DNA from: Marinobacterium_E sp035458585
GTDB taxonomy: Bacteria > Pseudomonadota > Gammaproteobacteria > Pseudomonadales > Balneatricaceae
Direction of reading: 5' to 3'
NCBI GenBank assembly: GCA_035458585.1
Contig: DATHZN010000045.1
Location: 46,879-110,878, forward strand
DNA: 64,000 nucleotides
Shown: positions 33,532-42,421 of the stretch, one piece after another
How positions within the stretch are numbered: position 1 is the first letter of the stretch
Layout: each line of letters starts with the position of its first letter
Position numbers and translations under genes: made by a program
Notes under the pieces: model-generated
Database searches by the model: none
What the model was told of the DNA's origin: nothing
Seen by the model: only the letters and a program-made list of their open reading frames with translations

Positions 33532-36417
33532 TTATGCTGGCTCAATCGCACATAGGGTTGCCTTGGTTTCCTGCATTTGGGTAACCGAGTCATAACCGTA
33601 TGTTTGAATGGTATTGGTAGATTCGCCTAAAACGAATGGATCAGCACCGGCCGGGTACTTCGACCGTAGGTCTTTACCCTCCAAGTGACCACCGAAGTGG
33701 AACGGCATGAAGGCTACGCCCTCACCGACTCGCTCGGTTACCATCGCTTTAACCTTGATGCGACCACCTTCCGGACCAGAGACCCAGACATCACTGCCAT
33801 CACGAATGTTCAGGTTATTCGCATCACGCGGGTTCACCTCAATGAACATATCCTGCTGCAACTCTGCCAGCCACGGGTTAGAACGGGTTTCATCACCACC
33901 ACCCTCGTACTCAACCAGACGACCAGAGGTCAATATGATTGGGAACTCCTTACTGAAGTCGTTCTTCTGAATTGACTCGTACAGAGTCGGTACGCGCCAA
34001 AAGGTCTTATCAGCATAGGTTGGGTACTCTTCCACCAGATCTCGACGAGTGGTGTAGAGTGGTTCACGATGCAGCGGCACAGGATCTGGGAAGTTCCAGA
34101 CAATGGCACGCGCCTTAGCGTTACCGAATGGTGCACACTCATGCTTGATAGCGACGCGCTGAATACCACCGGACAAGTCGGTCTTCCAGTTGGTCTTCGG
34201 ACCGGCAACTGCATCAATAGAAGCACGCTCTTCAGCCGTTAGGTCGCCATCCCACCCGAGATCCATCAGCATCTGCATAGTGAACTCTGGGTAACCATCT
34301 TTGATTTCGGAGTTTTTCGAGTAAACACCGTCAGCAAGTAGGCTTTCACCGTCTCGTTCTACACCGAAGCGAGCACGGAAGGTAAGACCACCCTGAGATA
34401 CAGGTACGGACATATCGTAGAGATTAGGCGTACCCGGATGGTTCATCTCTGGAGTACCCCAGCATGGCCACGGCATACCGTATACATCGCCGTCGCAAGG
34501 ACCACCGACTGCACGCAGGGTAGTCTTGTCGAAGTGATGCTGGTACTGCATGTGCTTCTTGATACGTTCTGGAGACTGACCAGTGTAGCCGATCGTCCAC
34601 ATACCACGGTTAAACTCACGAGTAATATCCTCAGTATTGGGGATATCGCCCTCGAGCTTAATGTTGCGGAACATGCGGTCGGTGAAGCCGAACTTATCAG
34701 CGAAGAGTTTCATGATCTCATGGTCGACCTTAGAGTCGAACAGGGGTTCAACGATCTTCTCACGCCACTGAAGTGAGCGGTTAGATGCCGTTACAGAGCC
34801 TGCATTCTCGAACTGAGTTGTTGAAGGCAGGAGGTAAGCTCCATCTTTACGGTCATGCAGCACTGCGGAGACAGTCGGGAACGGGTCAACTACGACAAGA
34901 ATGTCGAGTTTCTCCATCGCCTCTTTCATCTCGAGCATACGGGTCTGTGAGTTTGGAGCATGGCCCCAAAGCACCATAGCGCGTGTATTGTCTGGCTGTT
35001 CCAGGTTCTCTTTAGCTTCCAGGATGCCATCGATCCAACGCGAAACAGGAATACCCTTTTCGTTCATCATTGGACGCGACTTACCGTCTTTGTCCATGGT
35101 CGCAAAACGACCTTTGAGCCAATCAAGGTCCTCATCCCAAACGCGTGCCCAGTGAGCCCATGAACCCGCTGCCAACCCGTAGTAACCCGGCAGTGTGTCC
35201 GCCAGAACTCCAAGGTCAGTTGCACCCTGCACGTTACAGTGTCCGCGGAAGATGTTGGTACCACCACCGGAAACGCCCATGTTACCCAGTGCCAACTGCA
35301 GGATACAGTAGGCTCGAGTGTTGTTGTTGCCGTTGGTGTGCTGAGTACCACCCATACACCAAATAACTGTACCGGGGCGGTTATTCGCCAGGGTGCGCGC
35401 TACACGCTCAAGCTGGGCGCCCGGCGCACCGGTAACTCGCTCAACCTCTTCAGGCGTCCAACGTTTAACTTCCTCGCGAATTTCATCCATGCCGTATACA
35501 CGGGTACGAATGAACTCTTTATCTTCCCAATTGTTCTCAAAGATGTGCCAGAGAATACCCCAGATCAACGCTACGTCAGAGCCAGGACGGAAACGAACAA
35601 ACTCATCAGCGTGTGCTGCAGTACGCGTGAAGCGTGGATCACAGACGATAAGAGGTGCGTTATTTTCTTCCTTCGCTTTGAGAATATGCAGCAGTGACAC
35701 AGGGTGTGCCTCGGCTGGGTTACCCCCAATCAAGAAGATCGCCTTGGATTTGTGGATGTCGTTGTAGGAGTTGGTCATCGCACCGTAACCCCAGGTATTC
35801 GCTACACCCGCCACTGTGGTTGAGTGACAGATACGCGCCTGGTGATCGATGTTATTGGTACCCCAGTAGGCCGCAAACTTGCGGTAGAGGTAGGCCTGTT
35901 CATTGGAGAACTTGGCGCTGCCGAGCCAGTAGACCGAATCTGGGCCGCTCTCTTCACGAATCTGCAACATTTTGTCGCCGATCTCATTGATTGCTTGATC
36001 CCAAGAGATCTTAGTCCACTCGCCGTTGACCATTTTCATTGGATGCTTGAGGCGGCGCTCATTGTGAGCATGCTCACGCACTGCCGCACCTTTCGCACAG
36101 TGTGCACCCAGGTTGAACGGGCTATCCCAGCCAGGTTCCTGACCAGTCCATACCCCGTTTTGTACCTCTGCCTCAACTGTACAACCCACAGAACAGTGAG
36201 TACATACTGACTTCTTACGAACTACCTCACCGCCCGCATCGGTCGGTGTTGCAGCCTGAACTCGCGAAGAGCCGAGGGACAAAGTTGCTAACCCGCCAAC
36301 TGCCACACCAGACGCCGCCAAAAATGAACGGCGATCCATGGTTTTGGCTGCAAGCGATGAAAGTAAAGATCCCGCACGGGAGCCTTTCGCTACCCCATTC
36401 GTTTTCTTTCTTAACAT
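33532..36417 (-). CDS. fdhA: Formate dehydrogenase catalytic alpha subunit (Cys type)
   Basis: 961 residues. A Tat leader at residues 27-55 (MDRRSFLAASGVAVGG) implies export of the folded enzyme. The [4Fe-4S] site is CTHCSVGC...HCAKG (residues 72-110), followed by a full bis-MGD domain set ending in the MopB C-terminal domain (FMPFHFGGH). The metal ligand is Cys, codon TGT in ARICHSTTVAG near residue 196, not selenocysteine, and His follows as in all formate dehydrogenases. Converts formate to CO2. The tungstate transporter and Moco genes nearby suggest W or Mo; the sequence does not tell which. Confidence 0.95.
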   Translation of the reverse strand: MLRKKTNGVAKGSRAGSLLSSLAAKTMDRRSFLAASGVAVGGLATLSLGSSRVQAATPTDAGGEVVRKKSVCTHCSVGCTVEAEVQNGVWTGQEPGWDSPFNLGAHCAKGAAVREHAHNERRLKHPMKMVNGEWTKISWDQAINEIGDKMLQIREESGPDSVYWLGSAKFSNEQAYLYRKFAAYWGTNNIDHQARICHSTTVAGVANTWGYGAMTNSYNDIHKSKAIFLIGGNPAEAHPVSLLHILKAKEENNAPLIVCDPRFTRTAAHADEFVRFRPGSDVALIWGILWHIFENNWEDKEFIRTRVYGMDEIREEVKRWTPEEVERVTGAPGAQLERVARTLANNRPGTVIWCMGGTQHTNGNNNTRAYCILQLALGNMGVSGGGTNIFRGHCNVQGATDLGVLADTLPGYYGLAAGSWAHWARVWDEDLDWLKGRFATMDKDGKSRPMMNEKGIPVSRWIDGILEAKENLEQPDNTRAMVLWGHAPNSQTRMLEMKEAMEKLDILVVVDPFPTVSAVLHDRKDGAYLLPSTTQFENAGSVTASNRSLQWREKIVEPLFDSKVDHEIMKLFADKFGFTDRMFRNIKLEGDIPNTEDITREFNRGMWTIGYTGQSPERIKKHMQYQHHFDKTTLRAVGGPCDGDVYGMPWPCWGTPEMNHPGTPNLYDMSVPVSQGGLTFRARFGVERDGESLLADGVYSKNSEIKDGYPEFTMQMLMDLGWDGDLTAEERASIDAVAGPKTNWKTDLSGGIQRVAIKHECAPFGNAKARAIVWNFPDPVPLHREPLYTTRRDLVEEYPTYADKTFWRVPTLYESIQKNDFSKEFPIILTSGRLVEYEGGGDETRSNPWLAELQQDMFIEVNPRDANNLNIRDGSDVWVSGPEGGRIKVKAMVTERVGEGVAFMPFHFGGHLEGKDLRSKYPAGADPFVLGESTNTIQTYGYDSVTQMQETKATLCAIEPA

Positions 36418-36452
36418 GCCTATTACCTCATGTTTTTATTTTTCTCGATCAT

Positions 36453-36506
36453 TCAAAAGCGCTCTCCTCATGAGCATCACGCAACCGTGAAGAGAGCCAC
36501 TTTTGA
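36453..36506 (-). other. Long hairpin between Tat-target gene and fdhA
   Basis: Directly after the Tat-target stop: TCAAAAG plus GCTCTC pair with GAGAGC plus CTTTTGA (36453-36466 with 36492-36506), and an inner TCACG / CGTGA stem (36477-36481 with 36486-36490). No U-tract follows, so processing or stabilisation of the message ahead of fdhA is the likely role. Confidence 0.65.
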
Positions 36507-36698
36507 TCAGAAACGAGCCGATTCCAGATATTTGCGTGTGTGTTCAGTGTCTCGAAGGCCTCTGCTCTTCGGAACGCCATCTGCGGCGGCCTGAGCGGCG
36601 GCTTTCGGTGCAACTGCCACTGCAACGGCAGCCGGGGCTGCTGTCACTGCCAACCGCAAGAAGCGGCGACGGCTGTTTTCACGCGTTTGGTTCTCCAT
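36507..36698 (-). CDS. Formate dehydrogenase region Tat-target protein
   Basis: 63 residues; ATG 36698 has GGAGG at 6 nt. N-terminal SRRRFLRLAVTAAPAAVAVA is a twin-arginine leader, followed by a short tail with GLRDTEHTRKYLESARF. This is the small family (TIGR02811-like) found beside FDH operons of many proteobacteria. It may be exported or ride with the fdhA product on the Tat system. Exact role unknown in the literature I know. Confidence 0.88.
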   Translation of the reverse strand: MENQTRENSRRRFLRLAVTAAPAAVAVAVAPKAAAQAAADGVPKSRGLRDTEHTRKYLESARF

Positions 36699-36738
36699 GG
36701 AACACCTCCACCTGATTGAAAAGATCCGAAGATCCCGG

Positions 36739-37350
36739 TTATTGAATTGCAAAAGCCTGCGCCTCTACCGCAATAAAGGCTTTCCCAAGAGAGCCTACTG
36801 GGGCATAGAACACAGCATTCTGCGCTTCTTCTAAGTCGGTAAAAAATAGTTCCGCCCACTTCGACAAGTGCGCATCAAAAAAGGCTTTTTGAGAAGCAAG
36901 ATCGCTCTCACAAGCAAACTCATCCGTGATAATACCCGCCATAATTTCACATAGGGTGCCCATGTGGTCCTCAGGCTCTTTCACATCGTCATTGATCTTT
37001 ATGCCGCGTCGCATCAGATCGGAGCGCAGGTCAGCCAGGGGCTTTTCGTTGAGAAATCCTGTGAGGTAGTAGCTTGCGTACGGGAGCAATTCACCGCGCC
37101 CAAGTCCAATAAAAAGATTGTTGTATTCACGTTCAGCGTTGACTGGATCGGTCCTCGCCGCCAGTTTCGCGAGGTTCTGACTTGCCTGCCCTACCGGGGT
37201 GTCATCACCAACAACACTACTAAGACCGGCCAATAAATCAGCCGAAGGGGGTGCACTGAGCAAGGCGCCCAGAAGTTGATATAGCTGCGCGCGCGCTCGA
37301 TCTTCCGGTGTCACAGAACGAGGGCACTGTTTTTCCGCGGTGTTTTCCAA
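36739..37350 (-). CDS. TorD-family maturation chaperone for the FDH catalytic subunit
   Basis: 203 residues, all-helical, starting at TTG 37350 with AAGGA 7 nt upstream. The late motif EPEDHMGTLCEIMAGII is the E-P-x-D-H family signature. Chaperones of this group bind Tat leaders and hold the apo-molybdoenzyme during cofactor insertion. Placed between DUF3306 and the Tat-target gene, it most likely serves FdhA. Confidence 0.88.
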   Translation of the reverse strand: MENTAEKQCPRSVTPEDRARAQLYQLLGALLSAPPSADLLAGLSSVVGDDTPVGQASQNLAKLAARTDPVNAEREYNNLFIGLGRGELLPYASYYLTGFLNEKPLADLRSDLMRRGIKINDDVKEPEDHMGTLCEIMAGIITDEFACESDLASQKAFFDAHLSKWAELFFTDLEEAQNAVFYAPVGSLGKAFIAVEAQAFAIQ

Positions 37351-37438
37351 GTTATTTTCCTTTTAATTCTATCTTGGTACAGCGACTTGTTGTCTTTACT
37401 CATATTGCGCTTCGCTTATGGCGCTGCGACTTAAATTC

Positions 37439-38086
37439 CTAGTTAAAACTCATTCTCGGCTTGTAGCGGACGACCGGGGAAATTACCGCTTCAGATTCAT
37501 CATGCTCCGGTAATTGCCATTGTGCAACAGTCTCGCCATCGCCAGAGTCCGAGCCAGATAGCGTTACAGCAGTTTCAGAACTCTCCGATCGATTAACCGG
37601 AATCTCTACGTTTGGCTCGAATCCCTGGATCTCTGCTCTTGCTTGCTCATCCGCCAACTCTTGAAGTTTCTCTTCTGCACGCTTTACCTTGTCAAACATT
37701 CCTTTACCCACCTGGTAAAGCGTCTGAACCCCTTCGGCACCGGTAGTGACTAGGTTGAAGTCCTCGTCATAGTCATTAAGACCATCAAGTACAGCAAGCA
37801 CCGGGTTTGACCGCCACAAAGAACGTAACGCGCGGCGACGCAACGCTTCTGGAATCTCCTTGCGCATGAAACCCTTCACATCCATACCAAGCTCAACAAC
37901 ATCGGGATCGGGGAGTTCGTACTTTGCCAGAATCTCTTCGTCGCTGAGCTCTTCGTTTGCAGCGAGTTCCAACTCTTCCTCTGACTGCTCGTTCTCACCT
38001 GGCACCACATCTGGAGCCTGCAACTCCTCTTCCTGACGTACCTGAGCCTTTAGTCGCGACCAGCGCTCAAAACGTGACTCAGCCAT
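37439..38086 (-). CDS. DUF3306 protein of the fdh locus
   Basis: 215 residues, soluble, acidic. The N-terminal ESRFERWSRLKAQ and the central IPEALRRRALRSLWRSNPVL and GLNDYDEDF are the conserved DUF3306 stretches; both ends are low in complexity and Glu-rich. Its ATG shares one base with the DUF3305 stop. DUF3305 and DUF3306 genes accompany FDH clusters in many proteobacteria, and a role in enzyme maturation is presumed only from this. Confidence 0.85.
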   Translation of the reverse strand: MAESRFERWSRLKAQVRQEEELQAPDVVPGENEQSEEELELAANEELSDEEILAKYELPDPDVVELGMDVKGFMRKEIPEALRRRALRSLWRSNPVLAVLDGLNDYDEDFNLVTTGAEGVQTLYQVGKGMFDKVKRAEEKLQELADEQARAEIQGFEPNVEIPVNRSESSETAVTLSGSDSGDGETVAQWQLPEHDESEAVISPVVRYKPRMSFN

Positions 38087-38664
38087 TAGTGAACTCTCAC
38101 CTTTTTAATGCTCCCGGGTGCGCGAAAAACATCACTCTCCTGGCGAATGCGCACGTCACCTTTTCCATCTTCGATACCATCGGTGCGCTGCTTGTCGCGA
38201 CGTCGCTTTTTGAAAGGCTCTTCAATGTAATGCAGATCAATGAACTCTTTGATCCAAGCCGCAAGGGAATCGGGCATTGGGACAGCCTCGACTATACTTT
38301 CGCCACTATCCAAGGCGTCCTGTGCCTCGTAGGCGCTGGCGGTGATGGCACTAACGAAGTAGTCTGAGGGGGAATTGCCGCTCTCGTCGCGGTCTAGAAC
38401 GACCCATAAAGACGGTACCGCCATATTGAGGGACACTAGGTAAGCTTCAACATCGGCACGAAACAACTCAAGGGTCACTGTACCGGCGTGATAATCGATC
38501 ACCTCACCCTCACGCACCAGCTCTTTCCAATACGCCTCCGTAGCGCCTGGAATGACTGCAACCGGCTTCCATATGTGCTTTGCCCAGCGAGTTACGCCGG
38601 GCACTCGACGGACAACGGCCCCGATGGGAAGTTCGCGTTTCCAACTTTCAGTGCGACCGCTCAT
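38086..38664 (-). CDS. DUF3305 protein of the fdh locus
   Basis: 192 residues, soluble. ELPIGAVVRRVPGVTRWAKHIWKPVAVIPG and YHAGTVTLELFRADVEAYLVSL (written as blocks within the first 90 residues) with PSLWVVLDR are conserved in DUF3305. It is first in the fdh operon, followed by DUF3306, TorD, Tat-target, alpha, beta, gamma, the 42-residue protein, tusA and the oxygenase. The divergent promoter upstream is shared with the 4Fe-4S gene. The basic C-terminal 40 residues look disordered. Confidence 0.85.
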   Translation of the reverse strand: MSGRTESWKRELPIGAVVRRVPGVTRWAKHIWKPVAVIPGATEAYWKELVREGEVIDYHAGTVTLELFRADVEAYLVSLNMAVPSLWVVLDRDESGNSPSDYFVSAITASAYEAQDALDSGESIVEAVPMPDSLAAWIKEFIDLHYIEEPFKKRRRDKQRTDGIEDGKGDVRIRQESDVFRAPGSIKKVRVH

Positions 38665-38682
38665 GGCTCTCTCTTTTTGTTA

Positions 38683-38751
38683 TAACGTGAAACCAAAAAC
38701 TCTTTTGTTTGCTGTAACGTGAAACGTAAAAATGGAACACACACTTCCATT
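38683..38751. promoter_or_regulatory. Repeated TAACGTGAAAC and dyads at the divergent fdh promoter
   Basis: TAACGTGAAAC occurs at 38683-38693 and 38715-38725, 32 bp apart, on the same face of the helix. The second copy extends to the dyad TAACG-N5-CGTAA (38715-38729), which matches TTACG-N5-CGTAA at 49381-49395 ahead of the tungstate/MOT1 genes. A second dyad, AATGGAA-N7-TTCCATT, lies at 38731-38751. The region sits between DUF3305 and the 4Fe-4S gene, so it can control both operons. Confidence 0.55.
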
Positions 38752-38862
38752 TTGGCGCATACTCACTAATCTACTAGTTATAGTCCAACGTAGATCACTT
38801 TGGTAATAACACTATATTCGCATCGCGAAATAAAGAATAACTACAATACGAGTCAAACCTCA

Positions 38863-40854
38863 ATGGCGACCCAGAAAACGCTAATCTTGTGCAGTTGCGA
38901 CAAAACCCAGTCGCTTGATATCAACACACTTAAATCAGTAGCCGGAGCAGATGAAGCGTTCCATGTAGATCAACTTTGCGGTACTGAATTGGGTGTTGCA
39001 GTTCAGCATCTCAACTCCGACGCCGAGCTACTCATTGCGTGCGGACAACAGGTCGCTCTTTTTGAACGCTTAGCTGATGAGATAGAAGCGGAGGCAGGCA
39101 AGGTAGCGCCTTTGGATTTCATCGACCTCCGGGATCGGGCAGGCTGGAGTTCAAAAACGGCAAAACCTAAACGCATAACAGCCAAGCAAGCTGCACTGCT
39201 TGCCGCAAGCCAGCTCAAGTCGCCTATCGTACCCCTCAAAAACATCATCTCCGAAGGTGTCTGCTGTATTGTCGGCCCAACCGAGCTCTGCCTGCGCATG
39301 GCTGAGTTGTTACAGGATGATCTGGGTGTTACCTGCATTGTCACCGACTCAGGCCCAATTACGCTACCGTCCTCGCGTTACGATCTGGCCAAAGGACAGC
39401 TCAAGTCGGCAAAGGGTGCACTAGGGTGCTTTGAACTAGAGTTCACTGATTTGCAAACCCAAAGCCAGAGTGGTCGCGGCGCTATCAAATTCGGTTCCGT
39501 CAAACCGACAGCCAACAGCCGATGCGACGTATTTATCGATTTGCGGGGCGCTGAGCCTGCTTTTCCGAGTTACAAAAAACGCAATGGTTACTTTTGGGCC
39601 GACCCCTCTAAAAACGGCGAGTTGGAACGAATCGCACTGGTCGCTCGTGAGCGTGTCGGTGAGTTTGAAAAGAGTGTCTATTACAAACTAGATACGTCGC
39701 TGTGCGCCCACTCTCGTGCCAGCAAGGTCGGCTGTACACGTTGCCTTGATGTCTGTCCTACTGAAGCAATTTTCTCAGCCGGGGACTTCGTTCAGATTGA
39801 TTCGAATATATGTGCAGGCTGCGGAACCTGTGCTTCAGTCTGTCCAACTTCAGCCATTGATATGAATGAGTCACCGTTTGAGGCGATATCACAATCACTG
39901 TCTCTGATGGCCCGTACCTATACTCAGCAGGCAAAAGAAGCTCCCCGCCTTCTGGTGCACACGGCACAGGTTGGTTATGAGACAATCGCCCGCCATGCAC
40001 GACATGCTGAAGGGCTGGCAGACGATCTTATACCCTTCGCAATAGAACATACTGATCGCTTCGGACACGCTGAGATGTTAGCAGCGATTGGAGCGGGCTT
40101 TGCTGAGGTGTTGCTTCTAACCGACAACCCTGAAGATGCCGCCGTTCTCCAACCCCAACTCGAACTGGCAAGAGCGTTGCTGAGCGGAGCCTCATCAGAA
40201 GCTGAACGTATACGTCTGGTTCAATCAGACGAACTCTCTCAAGCTGGCGAGCACGCTAAGGCAGCCTGTAATCCAGTACTTCTTGTTGGTGGTCGTCGAG
40301 ATATTACCCGAGTAACAGTATCGGCCGTTGCACAGTCTCAGGGTCGCTCAATTGAGGAGCCGATAGCACTGCCCGAAGGATCGCCATACGGTGCCATTTC
40401 GATCAATGCGGATAAATGTACACTGTGTCTCGCATGCGTCTCACTCTGCCCCACGGGCGCACTCGGCGATCACCCTGACCGTCCAGAGGTGCAATTTACT
40501 GAGAATGCTTGTGTACAGTGCGGCGTGTGCGAAAGCACATGCCCAGAGACTGCTATCCAACTTATACCACAATTGGAATTGAGCAAGAGCGCGCTAGAGA
40601 AGCGAGCGCTTCATGGCGAGGATCCGTTTGAGTGCATCAGCTGTGGAACACCTTTTGGAGTTGCGAGCACGATCAAACGGATAGTGGAGAAACTTGAAAA
40701 CAACCATTGGATGTACACAAACACAGACAATTTACAGTTAGTTAAGATGTGTGATGACTGTCGCATCAAAGCGCAATACCATGGAGAGGACGCTCCCATG
40801 GCGATGGGCCAGCGGCCGCGGGTACGCACCAGCGACGATTACCTGGATAGTTAA
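38863..40854 (+). CDS. Multi-[4Fe-4S] protein of the fdh accessory operon
   Basis: 663 residues from ATG 38863, cytosolic. Ligand motifs: near residue 281 a variant site followed by GCTRCLDVCP, near 316 CAGCGTCASVCP, near 519 CTLCLACVSLCP, near 550 CVQCGVCESTCP, so four cubane sites in two ferredoxin pairs, and a C-terminal CxxC (591) / CxxC (630) pair that may bind metal. The first 270 residues have a partly Rossmann-like look without a clear family name. Proteins of this type stand divergent from the fdh genes in many proteobacteria; electron carrier or assembly role is presumed. Confidence 0.88.
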   Translation: MATQKTLILCSCDKTQSLDINTLKSVAGADEAFHVDQLCGTELGVAVQHLNSDAELLIACGQQVALFERLADEIEAEAGKVAPLDFIDLRDRAGWSSKTAKPKRITAKQAALLAASQLKSPIVPLKNIISEGVCCIVGPTELCLRMAELLQDDLGVTCIVTDSGPITLPSSRYDLAKGQLKSAKGALGCFELEFTDLQTQSQSGRGAIKFGSVKPTANSRCDVFIDLRGAEPAFPSYKKRNGYFWADPSKNGELERIALVARERVGEFEKSVYYKLDTSLCAHSRASKVGCTRCLDVCPTEAIFSAGDFVQIDSNICAGCGTCASVCPTSAIDMNESPFEAISQSLSLMARTYTQQAKEAPRLLVHTAQVGYETIARHARHAEGLADDLIPFAIEHTDRFGHAEMLAAIGAGFAEVLLLTDNPEDAAVLQPQLELARALLSGASSEAERIRLVQSDELSQAGEHAKAACNPVLLVGGRRDITRVTVSAVAQSQGRSIEEPIALPEGSPYGAISINADKCTLCLACVSLCPTGALGDHPDRPEVQFTENACVQCGVCESTCPETAIQLIPQLELSKSALEKRALHGEDPFECISCGTPFGVASTIKRIVEKLENNHWMYTNTDNLQLVKMCDDCRIKAQYHGEDAPMAMGQRPRVRTSDDYLDS

Positions 40855-40862
40855 GAATTATA

Positions 40863-41720
40863 ATGGACCAAAGCATGGAACAGTTTGTAGAAGTTGGCAA
40901 AAGTAACATCATCGGTACGGATGCACCTCGCCCACAGGATAAAAACCCCGAAGGGATCGATCGCATCATCGCTATTGCATCGGGCAAAGGCGGGGTAGGC
41001 AAATCAACAGTTTCGGCCAACCTTGCGGTTTCACTGGCAGCGAAAGGGTTAAAAGTAGGGTTGCTGGATGCAGACGTATACGGCCCGAGCCAACCTCGCA
41101 TGCTGGGCGTCTCCGGTCGCCCTTCAAGCCCAGACGGACATACGATTCTGCCACTGCGTAACCATGGGGTTACACTCATGTCCTTGGGTCTCATGACACC
41201 CGAGGATGAGGCGATTATCTGGCGTGGTCCTATGCTGATGGGCGCACTCGAGCAGATGATGAACCAGGTTGAGTGGGGCAAGCTCGACGTGCTTCTGGTT
41301 GATCTTCCACCGGGTACAGGTGATGTGCAGATGACTCTTAGTCAGAAGTTCTTTGTAGCCGGAGCCGTTGTCGTATCAACCCCCCAGGACATTGCACTGA
41401 TGGATGCGCGTAAGGGTATCGATATGTTCAAACGTATGGAAGTACCGCTTTTCGGCCTGATTGAGAACATGGCTTCGTTCGTATGTGACGGATGCGGCAA
41501 AGAGCATCATCCGTTCGGTTCAGGTGGCGCCCGTAAGGAAGCTGAAAAGCTTGGAGCGCCATTCCTGGGAGAGATACCACTCGATCTTGATATCCGCATT
41601 GGTGCAGACGGCGGCGTACCTATTGTCGTATCAAAACCCGATAGCCCCCAGGCACAGGCGTTCATGCGAATTGCAGAACAGCTTATTCATTCAGAGGCAT
41701 ACGCTCAGGCAGTGCTATGA
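40863..41720 (+). CDS. apbC: Mrp/NBP35-family Fe-S cluster carrier ATPase
   Basis: 285 residues. Deviant Walker A SGKGGVGKST, Walker B-like LLVDLPPGTGDVQ and the cluster-binding CDGCG motif identify the family, which moves [4Fe-4S] clusters to targets. It lacks the N-terminal MIP18/DUF59 domain of E. coli Mrp (369 aa), so it is the short form. As second gene behind a protein with four or more Fe-S sites, it is likely dedicated to FDH or its accessory proteins. ATG 40863 used; ATG 40875 has a better GGA spacing. Confidence 0.9.
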   Translation: MDQSMEQFVEVGKSNIIGTDAPRPQDKNPEGIDRIIAIASGKGGVGKSTVSANLAVSLAAKGLKVGLLDADVYGPSQPRMLGVSGRPSSPDGHTILPLRNHGVTLMSLGLMTPEDEAIIWRGPMLMGALEQMMNQVEWGKLDVLLVDLPPGTGDVQMTLSQKFFVAGAVVVSTPQDIALMDARKGIDMFKRMEVPLFGLIENMASFVCDGCGKEHHPFGSGGARKEAEKLGAPFLGEIPLDLDIRIGADGGVPIVVSKPDSPQAQAFMRIAEQLIHSEAYAQAVL

Positions 41721-42421
41721 CACAGACACCCCAGTTTCCTCCGCTATTTACGGGCGAGAAGGTTGCCAACCATACTGACCCCTTCGAGAAGGCCATCAGT
41801 CGCGCAATCGCGGGCATAGATTCCGGCACCCTTTTTTACTCTGAAGCAGCCGACACGCTTCGTGCGGCCCTGGTACTTGCGCCTGAAACTCCGCTTGAAG
41901 AGGCAATTCAAGTGGTCTATGTGGCACAAATCGGATTGGCAGAGAGCCTCGGAGCGCTAGCGCCACCAGAGGTACCGGTTCATTTTGAGTGGCCCGACCG
42001 TATTAAAGTGAACGGCGCAGTGTGCGGTAAGGTACGTTACGCTACCGATACACTCGATCCTCAAGCGACTCCGAGTTGGCTGGTTATTGGTATAGAGGTG
42101 GCGTTTATTCCTGAAACAGATGATCCAGGATCCAACCCTCTGCAGACCTGCCTATTTGAAGAGGGTTGCGGGGATGTCGATCCGATGGCATTACTGGAGA
42201 GTTGGTCGAAGCATACCCTGCTCTGGCTGACCTACTTCATAGACAGTGGCTTCGAACGAGTCCATAACGAGTGGCGACCACGCTGCGATAGTCTGGGTAA
42301 GGAGATAGAGAGCCCGATAGCTGGACTATTCGTTGGTCTTGATGAGAAAGGTCGTATGCTTTTGCGACAGGGCGTTATGACCGAAACACTGAGTCTAATC
42401 AACTACGCGGAGCAACAATGA
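41717..42421 (+). CDS. Biotin/lipoate protein ligase-like protein of the fdh locus
   Basis: 234 residues; ATG overlaps the mrp stop (ATGA). Segments PPLFTGEKV, DPFEKAISRA, LVLAPETPLEEA, LGALAPPEVPVHFEWPDRIKVNG and EEGCGDVDPMALLESWSKHTLLW match the BPL/LplA/LipB-like family with a DUF4444-type end that I know from alphaproteobacterial FDH loci. The K of RIKVNG occupies the place of the catalytic Lys region in ligases, with KV-x-G-x-VCGKVR following. What it ligates, if anything, is unknown. No lipoyl-domain protein is encoded nearby. Confidence 0.78.
   Translation: MTQTPQFPPLFTGEKVANHTDPFEKAISRAIAGIDSGTLFYSEAADTLRAALVLAPETPLEEAIQVVYVAQIGLAESLGALAPPEVPVHFEWPDRIKVNGAVCGKVRYATDTLDPQATPSWLVIGIEVAFIPETDDPGSNPLQTCLFEEGCGDVDPMALLESWSKHTLLWLTYFIDSGFERVHNEWRPRCDSLGKEIESPIAGLFVGLDEKGRMLLRQGVMTETLSLINYAEQQ

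Noticed and set aside
35822..35845. Possible selenocysteine in the formate dehydrogenase alpha subunit
   Set aside because: The codon at the metal-ligand position is TGT (Cys), and the frame has no internal TGA.
41717..42421. Calling the ligase-like gene an authentic lipoate or biotin ligase
   Set aside because: The family resemblance is clear but substrate residues cannot be verified by eye and no lipoyl/biotinyl target gene is near.
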